A stretch of DNA of 15,248 nucleotides from an uncultured Eubacterium sp. (lineage in GTDB: Bacteria; Bacillota; Clostridia; Peptostreptococcales; Anaerovoracaceae). Below the pieces are notes generated by a model. It saw nothing but the letters and a program-made list of their open reading frames with translations, was not told where the DNA came from and searched no databases. Made by a program: the position numbers and the translations under genes. Where the stretch lies: contig CAMOGZ010000010.1 of assembly GCA_946614405.1 (NCBI GenBank), positions 1 to 15,248 of the forward strand. Direction: 5' to 3'. This document shows, piece after piece, positions 6,946-15,248 of the stretch (position 1 is the stretch's first letter; each line of letters opens with the position of its first letter).

Positions 6946-9417
6946 TTACTTGACAACAAAGTTTACAAGTTTTCCGGGGACAGCAATGGTCTTGACGACG
7001 TTCTTACCTTCGATCAGTGCTTTCACTTCATCGTTTGCGCGGACGGCCTCCTCCAGAGCGGAACGGTCCAGTCCGGTTTCTACGTTCATCTTAGCTTTCA
7101 GTTTTCCGTTGATCTGTACGATCACTTCGATGGTATCCTGCTTCAGAGCAGACTCATCGTAGGCTGGCCATGGAATATTGACAAGTGCTTCTGTATTGCC
7201 CAGGCCTTCCCACATTTCCTCGCAGATATGTGGTGTGAACGGTGACAGAACGACAACCAGCTTGGAGATCGCCTCTTTGTAGAGAGGCTCATTGATCTCT
7301 GCATTCTGTTTATACCAGTACAGTTCATTAACAAGTTCCATAATAGAACTGATCGCTGTGTTAAAGCTAAAGCGGCCACTGACATCCTCAGTGATTTTCT
7401 TTATTGTCGCATTCAACATGTAGTTCAGTTTCTTATCATCGTCGTTCTGAATGGTGAAGGCGGAATCCTTCACATCGTAATTCTGAACGAAATCATAAAC
7501 CAGACGCCATACACGGTTCAGGAAACGGAAACTTCCTTCCACACCGGCATCGGACCAGTCCAGTTCTTTTTCCGGAGGTGCTGCAAAGAGGATAAACAGT
7601 CTTGCTGTATCCGCTCCGTATTTCTCCAGAATCTCCTCCGGGCTGACAACGTTGCCCAGAGATTTACTCATTTTCTTTCCATCTTTGTTGACCATTCCCT
7701 GAGTCAGCAGATTCTTGAAAGGTTCTTCTGCATCCACCAGGCCCAGGTCATGAAGTGCCATCTGGAAGAAGCGTGCGTACATGAGATGCAGGATCGCATG
7801 CTCTACGCCGCCGATATACTGGTCGACATCCATCCAGTAATCCACCTTCTCCTTGTTGAAGGCTTCCTTGTCGTTCTTCGGATCGCAGTAACGCAGGAAA
7901 TACCAGGAAGAATCCAGGAAGGTGTCCATGGTATCGATCTCACGCTGTGCTTTCTTTCCGCAGCGCGGGCACTGGCAGTCGATGAAACTCTTGGATGTTG
8001 CAATGGGAGATTCACCCTTTCCGGTGAATTCAACGTCAGTAGGCAGCAGAACCGGCAGGTTCTCTTCCTTTTCCGGTACCCATCCGCAATCATCGCAGTA
8101 GATCATCGGGATCGGGGTTCCCCAGTATCTCTGTCTGGAGATCAGCCAGTCACGCAGCTTGTAGTTGACGGTCTTGTCGCCGATGCCCTGCTCGTTCAGC
8201 CATTCGATCATCTTTGGAATGGCCTCGCGGTTGTTCATTCCGTTGAACTGCTCAGAGTTGATCATGGTTCCTTCTGCAGCGAAGGCTTCCTTCAGATCGT
8301 TGACATCGATCTCAGGATCCTCAGAATCCACTACCGGAATGATCTCCAGGTCAAACATCTTGGCAAAATCAAAGTCTCTCTGGTCGTGAGCCGGTACGGC
8401 CATGATGGCTCCGGTACCATATCCCATGAGAACGTAATCGGAGATGAAGATCGGGACCTTCTTTCCGTTTACAGGGTTGATGGCATATTTACCGATGAAC
8501 TCACCGGTCTTTTCGTTTGTGGTGGAAGTACGCTCGATCTCATTCATGTGCTGGCACTTCTCGATGTACTTCTTGACAGGTTCTTCGTATTCTGTGCCCT
8601 CTACAAGCTCCAGAACATAAGGATGCTCCGGTGCCATAACCATATATGTACATCCGAACAGAGTATCCGCACGGGTGGTGTATACGGTCATGACCTTATC
8701 GGTTCCGTCGATTTTGAAATCGATGTTGGCACCATAAGATTTGCCGATCCAGTTTTCCTGCATGACCTTGACCTTATTGGGCCAGCCCGGGAGCTTATCC
8801 AGGTTCTCCAGGAGACGGTCTGCATAATCGGTGATCTTGAAGTACCACTGAGACAGATTCTTCTTTCCTACCGGGCTCTTGCAGCGTTCACAGCATCCGT
8901 CGACGACCTGCTCATTGGCAAGTACAGTCTGGCAGCTCGGGCACCAGTTTACAGGGTTTTCCTTCTTATAGGCCAGTCCCTTCTTAAAGAACTGAATGAA
9001 GATCCACTGCATCCAGCGGTAATAATCCGGGTTGCAGGTCTGGACCTCTCTGTCCCAGTCATAGGACAGTCCCAAAGTGGCAAGCTGCTCTTCCATCTCA
9101 TGGATGTTGTCCCAGGTCCACTTGGAAGGCTCGATCCCGTGCTTGATGGCAGCATTCTCTGCCGGAAGTCCGAAGGAGTCGAATCCCATCGGATGCAGAA
9201 CGTTGAATCCCTGCATCTTCTTGAAACGGGCTACTACATCACCGATGGAGTAGTTCCGGACATGTCCCATATGAAGCTTTCCGGATGGATAGGGAAACAT
9301 CTCAAGAACATAGTACTTTTCCTTGGAGGGATCCTCCGTTGTCTTGAAGCACTTCTTCTCAGCCCAATAATTCTGCCATTTCTTTTCAACTCGTTTGAAA
9401 TTATATCTTTCTTCCAT
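6946..9417 (-). CDS. leuS: Leucyl-tRNA synthetase
   Basis: A class I aminoacyl-tRNA synthetase of 823 residues, normal for bacterial LeuRS. The HIGH box is HMGH at 49-52 and the KMSKS box is at 582-586. Zinc-knuckle cysteines sit at C159, C162, C175/C176 and C179, with a second Cys set near 441-486. The editing (CP1) domain shows the threonine-rich [12 protein letters not shown] at about 244-255 and [15 protein letters not shown] at 334-348, so proofreading of misacylated tRNA-Leu should be intact. The frame is open three codons further up to a TTG at 9426, but that codon is only 2 nt from the AAGGAG ribosome site (9434-9429). The ATG at 9417, 11 nt away and starting MEERYNFK, is the likely start. 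It follows rsfS by 21 nt. There is no room for a leucine T-box leader directly upstream. Confidence 0.97.
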   Translation of the reverse strand: MEERYNFKRVEKKWQNYWAEKKCFKTTEDPSKEKYYVLEMFPYPSGKLHMGHVRNYSIGDVVARFKKMQGFNVLHPMGFDSFGLPAENAAIKHGIEPSKWTWDNIHEMEEQLATLGLSYDWDREVQTCNPDYYRWMQWIFIQFFKKGLAYKKENPVNWCPSCQTVLANEQVVDGCCERCKSPVGKKNLSQWYFKITDYADRLLENLDKLPGWPNKVKVMQENWIGKSYGANIDFKIDGTDKVMTVYTTRADTLFGCTYMVMAPEHPYVLELVEGTEYEEPVKKYIEKCQHMNEIERTSTTNEKTGEFIGKYAINPVNGKKVPIFISDYVLMGYGTGAIMAVPAHDQRDFDFAKMFDLEIIPVVDSEDPEIDVNDLKEAFAAEGTMINSEQFNGMNNREAIPKMIEWLNEQGIGDKTVNYKLRDWLISRQRYWGTPIPMIYCDDCGWVPEKEENLPVLLPTDVEFTGKGESPIATSKSFIDCQCPRCGKKAQREIDTMDTFLDSSWYFLRYCDPKNDKEAFNKEKVDYWMDVDQYIGGVEHAILHLMYARFFQMALHDLGLVDAEEPFKNLLTQGMVNKDGKKMSKSLGNVVSPEEILEKYGADTARLFILFAAPPEKELDWSDAGVEGSFRFLNRVWRLVYDFVQNYDVKDSAFTIQNDDDKKLNYMLNATIKKITEDVSGRFSFNTAISSIMELVNELYWYKQNAEINEPLYKEAISKLVVVLSPFTPHICEEMWEGLGNTEALVNIPWPAYDESALKQDTIEVIVQINGKLKAKMNVETGLDRSALEEAVRANDEVKALIEGKNVVKTIAVPGKLVNFVVK

Positions 9418-9428
9418 TTGTTGCAATT

Positions 9429-9434
9429 CTCCTT
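9429..9434 (-). promoter_or_regulatory. Ribosome binding site that decides the leuS start
   Basis: AAGGAG on the minus strand is only 2 nt from an in-frame TTG (9426) but 11 nt from an ATG (9417). The spacing favours the ATG, removing the residues MQQ from the longest reading of leuS. Confidence 0.7.
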
Positions 9435-9438
9435 GTTA

Positions 9439-9783
9439 TTAATCTTCGAATTCAAGGAAGCTGCAGTCGCCCCACACCTTCTCAAGGTTGTATCGCTCTC
9501 TCAGATCAGGATTAAATATATTCACAATGATATCGCCATAATCCATCAGGACCCATCCGGAATTGTTCTTTCCGGCAATGCTCTTAGGCGTGATGCCGAG
9601 TTCCTCATAACGGTCTTCGACCGCATCGGAAAGTGCTCCGACCTGACGGTCAGTGGCACCGCTGGCAACGATCAGATAGTCGGCAAAGGAGGACTTTTCG
9701 GCGATATCGATAATACGGATATCGATGCCCTTTTTGCCGGACAGCGCTTTCGCTGCTTCATAGGCCAATTCTTTGTTATTCAT
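9439..9783 (-). CDS. rsfS: Ribosome silencing factor RsfS
   Basis: A 114-residue RsfS/YbeB/Iojap family protein. Recognisable segments are DIRIIDIAEKSSFADYLIVASG near residues 21-42, SDAVEDRYEELG, and SGWVLMDYGDIIVNIF around 79-94, ending with the family-typical RERYNLEKVWGD. RsfS binds ribosomal protein uL14 on the 50S subunit and blocks joining with the 30S subunit, lowering translation under nutrient limitation. Its ATG overlaps the yqeK stop by 4 nt (ATGA) and an AAAGGA ribosome site lies in the end of yqeK, so translation is probably coupled. The nadD-yqeK-rsfS order is conserved widely in Firmicutes, which supports all three assignments. Confidence 0.95.
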   Translation of the reverse strand: MNNKELAYEAAKALSGKKGIDIRIIDIAEKSSFADYLIVASGATDRQVGALSDAVEDRYEELGITPKSIAGKNNSGWVLMDYGDIIVNIFNPDLRERYNLEKVWGDCSFLEFED

Positions 9784-10343
9784 AATAATTTCCTTTCAAA
9801 ATACTCCTTTGCTTCCAGTGTGTCCGGGTCCAGATAGTTGGACTGGGACAGCACATACTCCGCAGTCCTGGTCAGAGACAAGAGACATCCGCGGTCCAGG
9901 TCCTCTTCGGTGACTCTTCTGAGTTCCTCCACTCCGGGATAGTCCCGGGATGGTTCTATGGCATCCGCAATAAATATCACTTTTTCAAGCTGTGACATAC
10001 CGGCCCTTCCTGTGGTGTGATAACTCACCGCATTGATGACGTCCTGATCGGTCTCTCCCAGGTCACGCTGTATGACCGCCGCTGCGATCTTTCCATGGGC
10101 CAGGTTCGCGTTGCCTTTGTATCTTCCGGGGTCCAGGCCGAACTCCTCCACGTACTGATCCAGCACGTCCAGGGGAACGCCCCGGTACAGATCATGGTAC
10201 AAAGCCGCACGTATGGCTTTGTTCGGGTCTGCCCCGTACTTCTGAGCAAGCCGCACTGCAGTATCCCGCACACCCTGGGTGTGGATCCACCTTTTGGCGC
10301 TGAGATGCTCTCTGGCATATTCACTGATAGAGTCCATGTTCAT
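9780..10343 (-). CDS. yqeK: YqeK-type HD-domain Ap4A hydrolase
   Basis: A 187-residue HD-superfamily phosphohydrolase. The metal ligands expected for the family can all be placed: H21 (WIHTQGV), H50-D51 (YHDLYRG), H83 (LAHGK), H109 (SYHTTGR) and D127 (IADAIEP). YqeK proteins hydrolyse diadenosine tetraphosphate symmetrically to two ADP, clearing an alarmone produced largely as a side product of aminoacyl-tRNA synthetases. Its place in a run with three such enzymes is suggestive. The start overlaps nadD by 23 nt. A second ATG two codons in (10337) is an equally plausible start, giving 185 residues. HDLYRG is a variation on the commoner HDYAK-like sequence after the HD pair, but no ligand is missing. 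Confidence 0.93.
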   Translation of the reverse strand: MNMDSISEYAREHLSAKRWIHTQGVRDTAVRLAQKYGADPNKAIRAALYHDLYRGVPLDVLDQYVEEFGLDPGRYKGNANLAHGKIAAAVIQRDLGETDQDVINAVSYHTTGRAGMSQLEKVIFIADAIEPSRDYPGVEELRRVTEEDLDRGCLLSLTRTAEYVLSQSNYLDPDTLEAKEYFERKLL

Positions 10344-10915
10344 AGATATATTGCTCCACCCCCTCCGGAACGAGCTCCCGGATGGATTTTCCTTCCTTCA
10401 GTCTGGTCTTGATCTCTGTGGATGACACATCGAACAGCTGGTTGTGCAGGATCTTAAACTCGGTGTGATACCGATCCATGAAGATCCGGATCTTCTCATC
10501 GGTCTCATAGAGATCATAGCCGGGCCGCGGCGCCAGGACAAAGGAGAATGCGGACAGAAGCTCTCTCCCCTTATACCAGTCCTCCAGGCTCAGAAGTGAA
10601 TCGGACCCCAGGATGAACCACAGGCGGTCATGGGGATGATTCTTCTGAAACTCAGTCAGAGTCTTGTAGGTATAGGAGACTTCTGTGCTATCCATTTCTA
10701 TGGTGGAAATCTCCACATTTTCATAAGGCGCACAGGCGGCCTTCAGCATATTGATACGATCCTTCTCTGAGGCCATTTTCCGACCAATCTTGAAGGGGCT
10801 GACTTTCGCCGGCATCAGGATCACCTTGTCCAGGGAATCCTCCTCCAGCGCAGCTTTCACGATGGATAAATGTCCATTATGGGGAGGGTCGAAGCTTCCT
10901 CCTAATATCGCTATA

Positions 10916-10923
<8 letters not shown>
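10321..10923 (-). CDS. nadD: Nicotinate-nucleotide adenylyltransferase
   Basis: A 200-residue nucleotidyltransferase with the phosphate-binding GGSFDPPHNGH at 8-18 and the C-terminal SSTEIKTRL at 167-175 (the usual ISSTxIR motif). LWFILGSDSL at 101-110 and the tryptophan in LEDWYKGREL are also typical of NadD. It transfers AMP from ATP to nicotinate mononucleotide, making deamido-NAD, the step shared by de novo and salvage NAD synthesis. The ATG lies 8 nt inside the end of aspS, with only a weak ribosome site (GAGAA), which suggests translational coupling to aspS. It leads the conserved nadD-yqeK-rsfS block. In many Firmicutes this block follows yhbY or obgE rather than aspS. Confidence 0.95.
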
Positions 10924-12688
<1,765 letters not shown>

Positions 12689-12708
12689 AGTAACGTGCTC
12701 CTTGTTGT

Positions 12709-13959
12709 TTATTTGATCTCGTCCAGGATCTGATCGAAGCTGATCTCTTTCTGTTCGTGCTGATCCATATTCTTGAACTGTACAACGCCGCGAGCCAGCT
12801 CATCCTCTCCGATAACGATCGTATATTTCGCATTCAGTCTGGCAGCATACTTGAACTGTCCCTTGACGTTCCTGGCAAGAGTGTCCATCTGTGCGCTGAT
12901 TCCATTCTGATGCAGTTTTCTCAGAATTCCAAGACCCTTGGCCTTTGCCTCTTCTCCCATGGTAACGATGAAGACGGAAGTCGGTTCCGGTGTGGGGATC
13001 TCCACTCCGTTGGCATCCATCAGCATCAGAAGACGCTCGATGCCCAGACCGAATCCTACGCCCGGGATCGGAGGTCCGCCCAGCTCTTCACAAAGGTTAT
13101 CGTAACGGCCTCCGCCGCAGACGGTTCCCTGTGCGCCGATGCTGTTGGATACGAACTCAAAGGCTGTCTTGGTATAATAATCAAGTCCTCTGACGATTCT
13201 GGGGTTAACAACGTAGTCGATACCCATGGCAGTCAGGTTGCTCTTGACTTCTTCGAATGCCTTGCTGCAATCCTCACAGAGGTAGTCCAGCATCTCAGGA
13301 GCATCCTTTACGATGGCCTGGTCTTCTGCAGATTTGCAGTCCAGGATACGCATCGGGTTGCGCTCGAAACGATCTTTGCAGGTGTCGCAAAGTTCATCGT
13401 AGTGCGGACGCAGGAAATCCTGCAGAGCCTTACGGTAGTTAGCACGGCAGACAGGACATCCAACACTGTTGATCTCCAGGACGGTATCGCGGATACCCAT
13501 TTCTTCCAGGAAATCGTGTCCGATGCAGATGACGTCAGTATCCGCCATCATGTTCGGAGTACCGAAAATCTCCACACCAAACTGATGGAACTCACGGAGA
13601 CGTCCGGACTGTGGCTTCTCGTAACGGAAGCACGGTGTAACATAGTAGATCTTGGTGGGCTGAACTTCTGCATAGATCTTATGCTCAACAAAAGCTCTCA
13701 CTGCAGGAGAGGTCCCTTCCGGTTTGAGGGTCAGGCTTCTGCCGCCGTGATCGTTGAAGGTGTACATTTCCTTCTGAACGATGTCGGTGGTATCCCCTAC
13801 TCCGCGGTTGATCAGTTCAGTATGCTCAAAAACCGGAGTGCGGATCTCACGATATCCGTAGCGGTCGCAGATCTCGGCGAACTTCTTCTCAACGTAGTGC
13901 CATCTGTAAACCTGTTCTGGCAGTACATCTTTTGTGCCTTTCGGCGCATTGGTCAACAT
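12709..13959 (-). CDS. hisS: Histidyl-tRNA synthetase
   Basis: A 416-residue class II synthetase. Motif 2 appears as TPCFRYEKPQSGRLREFHQFG at about 108-128, the histidine-specific motif as RGLDYYTKTAFEF at 257-269, and motif 3 as GVGFGLGIERLLML at about 300-313. It charges tRNA-His in the cytoplasm. Between motif 2 and the histidine motif is a cysteine-rich insert: C168/C171 (CPVC), C191/C194 (CDTC), C208 and C228/C231 (CEDC). This pattern could hold a metal; similar cysteines occur in some other clostridial HisRS, from memory. The start is firmly placed by GGAGG (13971-13967) 7 nt upstream, which overlaps the end of hemZ; only 4 nt separate the two genes. No T-box leader fits at this junction, so any amino acid control must lie further upstream or be absent. 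Confidence 0.97.
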   Translation of the reverse strand: MLTNAPKGTKDVLPEQVYRWHYVEKKFAEICDRYGYREIRTPVFEHTELINRGVGDTTDIVQKEMYTFNDHGGRSLTLKPEGTSPAVRAFVEHKIYAEVQPTKIYYVTPCFRYEKPQSGRLREFHQFGVEIFGTPNMMADTDVICIGHDFLEEMGIRDTVLEINSVGCPVCRANYRKALQDFLRPHYDELCDTCKDRFERNPMRILDCKSAEDQAIVKDAPEMLDYLCEDCSKAFEEVKSNLTAMGIDYVVNPRIVRGLDYYTKTAFEFVSNSIGAQGTVCGGGRYDNLCEELGGPPIPGVGFGLGIERLLMLMDANGVEIPTPEPTSVFIVTMGEEAKAKGLGILRKLHQNGISAQMDTLARNVKGQFKYAARLNAKYTIVIGEDELARGVVQFKNMDQHEQKEISFDQILDEIK

Positions 13960-13963
13960 AGTT

Positions 13964-15248
13964 TTACCTCCATAATTTATTTTCTTTTCTCAAAAGCATT
14001 TCGTCGATGCGTTTGATATATTCCTGGTAGTTTGTCACATTGGGGACTCGTTCCAGACGGTTGGTCTCCGGATAGTATCTCTTGGAGATCCCTCCGGCCC
14101 CCAGTGCGACGATGGTCTGGTGCTCATCCATAATACGGATGTTATATAAACCTTCCGTTCCGGGAAGGCAATAGCCTGTATTCTCGTAATAACCCGCCAT
14201 ATGCTTCTGACGATACAGATAATAGGGTCGGAAGCCCTTCTCCTGCAGGCAATCCCTGCTGTGTCTCAGCATGGCTCCCACCGTATCCGCTACCTTATAA
14301 TGATAACTCTGATCGATGTCCTTCAGCCGGGAAGCACGTTTGACGGCAAGGGTGTGGACAGTCACATTGCTTGCGCCAAGGTCCAGAACCTTCGCAAGAG
14401 TGTCGGCAAAGTCCTCCGGGATCTCCCCGGGCAGCCCTGCGATCAGGTCTGCGTTGATTACCGGAAACTGTCGCTCCTCAGCGATCCGGAATGCCGAGAC
14501 AATGTCCTCGGGACTGTGGCTTCTGCCGATGGCGTCCAGTGTCTTCTGCTGCATGGATTGGGGATTGATGCTGATCCGGGAAACCCCGGCATCCTTCATC
14601 ACGTCCAGCTTGTCTCCGGTGATGGTATCCGGCCTTCCGGCCTCCACCGTAAACTCTCTGACCCGGGTGAAGTCAAAGGCATCCCTGGTCTCGGACAGAA
14701 GCAGCTTGAGCTGTTCTGCTGTAAGGGTCGTGGGCGTTCCCCCTCCGATATAAACCGATTCTGCATACTGCCCTGTTTCAGCAAGCCTCTTGCCGCAGAC
14801 ACGGATCTCATGGATCAGTGCGGGCAGATACCTCTCAATCTCCGAGTCCGGCACCTGATTGGATGCGAATGAACAATATACGCACCTGGTGGGACAGAAC
14901 GGGATTCCGATATAGATCCCCACGGAATCTTCATGAGCTTCACCAAAGGTATCGATCTGGTAAGCATAGGTGTCCGTGATGAGGTCCGCCTTCTCCCTGG
15001 TCAGTCGGTAGCTTCCGGTCAGTGTGTCCAGCAACTGAGACCTGGTCATAGTCTTGCCAAGTTCTCCCGCCAGCTTCACAGGTCTGACTCCAGTCAGGAT
15101 CCCCCAGTCCGGCCTCTTCCCTGTCAGGTCACAGAGTACGTCGAACATCTCCTGTTTGATGATGTCCTTATCCTGCGCCCCCTGCAGATTAAAATGAAGA
15201 GCCTTGTCAAACCGGAAACCGTCATCCGGCACCAGTTCGTAGGTGTCG
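13964..15248 (-). CDS. hemZ: HemZ-type radical SAM coproporphyrinogen III dehydrogenase, 5' end missing
   Basis: The reading frame is open to the right edge, so the N-terminus lies outside. A GTG at 15232 is in frame but is probably an internal valine, since codons upstream (TYEL) continue the frame. The radical SAM cluster motif is CPTRCVYC (codons at 14896-14894, 14884-14882 and 14875-14873), preceded by YIGIPF and followed by the SAM-binding YIGGGTPTTL. HemN/HemZ family features such as INPQSMQQKTLDAIGRSH and DLIAGLPGE follow. HemZ is the Gram-positive branch of oxygen-independent coproporphyrinogen oxidases, which decarboxylate coproporphyrinogen III. Many Clostridia carrying it lack a full heme pathway, so the true substrate here is uncertain. 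The stop codon lies within the hisS ribosome site region (GGAGGTAA), so the genes are probably co-transcribed. About 70 residues are missing compared with the usual length. Confidence 0.87.
   Translation of the reverse strand, partial: DTYELVPDDGFRFDKALHFNLQGAQDKDIIKQEMFDVLCDLTGKRPDWGILTGVRPVKLAGELGKTMTRSQLLDTLTGSYRLTREKADLITDTYAYQIDTFGEAHEDSVGIYIGIPFCPTRCVYCSFASNQVPDSEIERYLPALIHEIRVCGKRLAETGQYAESVYIGGGTPTTLTAEQLKLLLSETRDAFDFTRVREFTVEAGRPDTITGDKLDVMKDAGVSRISINPQSMQQKTLDAIGRSHSPEDIVSAFRIAEERQFPVINADLIAGLPGEIPEDFADTLAKVLDLGASNVTVHTLAVKRASRLKDIDQSYHYKVADTVGAMLRHSRDCLQEKGFRPYYLYRQKHMAGYYENTGYCLPGTEGLYNIRIMDEHQTIVALGAGGISKRYYPETNRLERVPNVTNYQEYIKRIDEMLLRKENKLWR
13967..13971 (-). promoter_or_regulatory. 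hisS ribosome binding site embedded in the end of hemZ
   Basis: GGAGG on the minus strand covers the last two sense codons of hemZ (TGG AGG) and runs directly into its TAA stop, 7 nt before the hisS ATG. A ribosome finishing hemZ would release on top of the hisS initiation site, a layout expected for termination-reinitiation coupling. Confidence 0.75.

Noticed and set aside
9424..9426. TTG as the leuS start codon
   Set aside because: It is only 2 nt from the ribosome site; the ATG at 9417 is better spaced and gives the usual N-terminus.
7750..9837. 695-codon open frame on the plus strand opposite leuS and rsfS
   Set aside because: It is the antisense shadow of genes with unmistakable motifs; its translation has no recognisable domain and it spans gene boundaries.
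12757..14016. 419-codon plus-strand frame opposite hisS
   Set aside because: hisS is intact on the minus strand with all class II motifs; the plus frame matches nothing recognisable.

Overview
This 15.2 kb window is a dense, single-strand run of housekeeping genes. Fourteen protein-coding genes all lie on the minus strand, so transcription runs from right to left. The largest gap between genes is about 56 bp, and several neighbours overlap. The gene set (HemZ-type radical SAM enzyme, RNase J, a YlbF family protein, and the mltG-trmR-trhP and nadD-yqeK-rsfS blocks) and the protein sequences point to a Gram-positive Firmicute of class Clostridia. The roughly balanced base composition would suit a Lachnospiraceae-like lineage, but genus and family cannot be settled from the window. 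No mobile element, phage gene, CRISPR array, tRNA or rRNA was seen.

Layout in transcription order. (1) A 5'-truncated hemZ runs in from the right edge, followed by hisS and aspS. (2) nadD overlaps the end of aspS and is chained to yqeK and rsfS by short overlaps. (3) leuS is followed by a ribonuclease J gene with an unusual lysine-rich N-terminal extension, then by a ylbF-family gene. (4) efp (elongation factor P) is bracketed by a good promoter match that overlaps the ylbF stop and by a GC-rich hairpin just after its own stop. (5) mltG, trmR and trhP follow, tightly overlapped. (6) A DUF21/CBS-domain membrane protein runs off the left edge.

Most of the genes serve translation and RNA metabolism. 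Three aminoacyl-tRNA synthetases charge His, Asp and Leu tRNAs; EF-P rescues ribosomes at proline stretches; RsfS silences ribosomes; TrmR and TrhP build the hydroxy/methoxyuridine wobble modification; RNase J degrades RNA, and the YlbF homologue may modulate decay. NadD (NAD synthesis), YqeK (Ap4A breakdown) and MltG (cell-wall chain termination) are the other partners. The junctions suggest long polycistronic transcripts, with efp probably also having its own transcription start.

I found no convincing new biological system. The points most worth a second look are the basic extension on RNase J, its linkage to ylbF, the cysteine-rich insert in HisRS, the promoter and hairpin around efp, and the divergent DUF21 domain of the truncated membrane protein.
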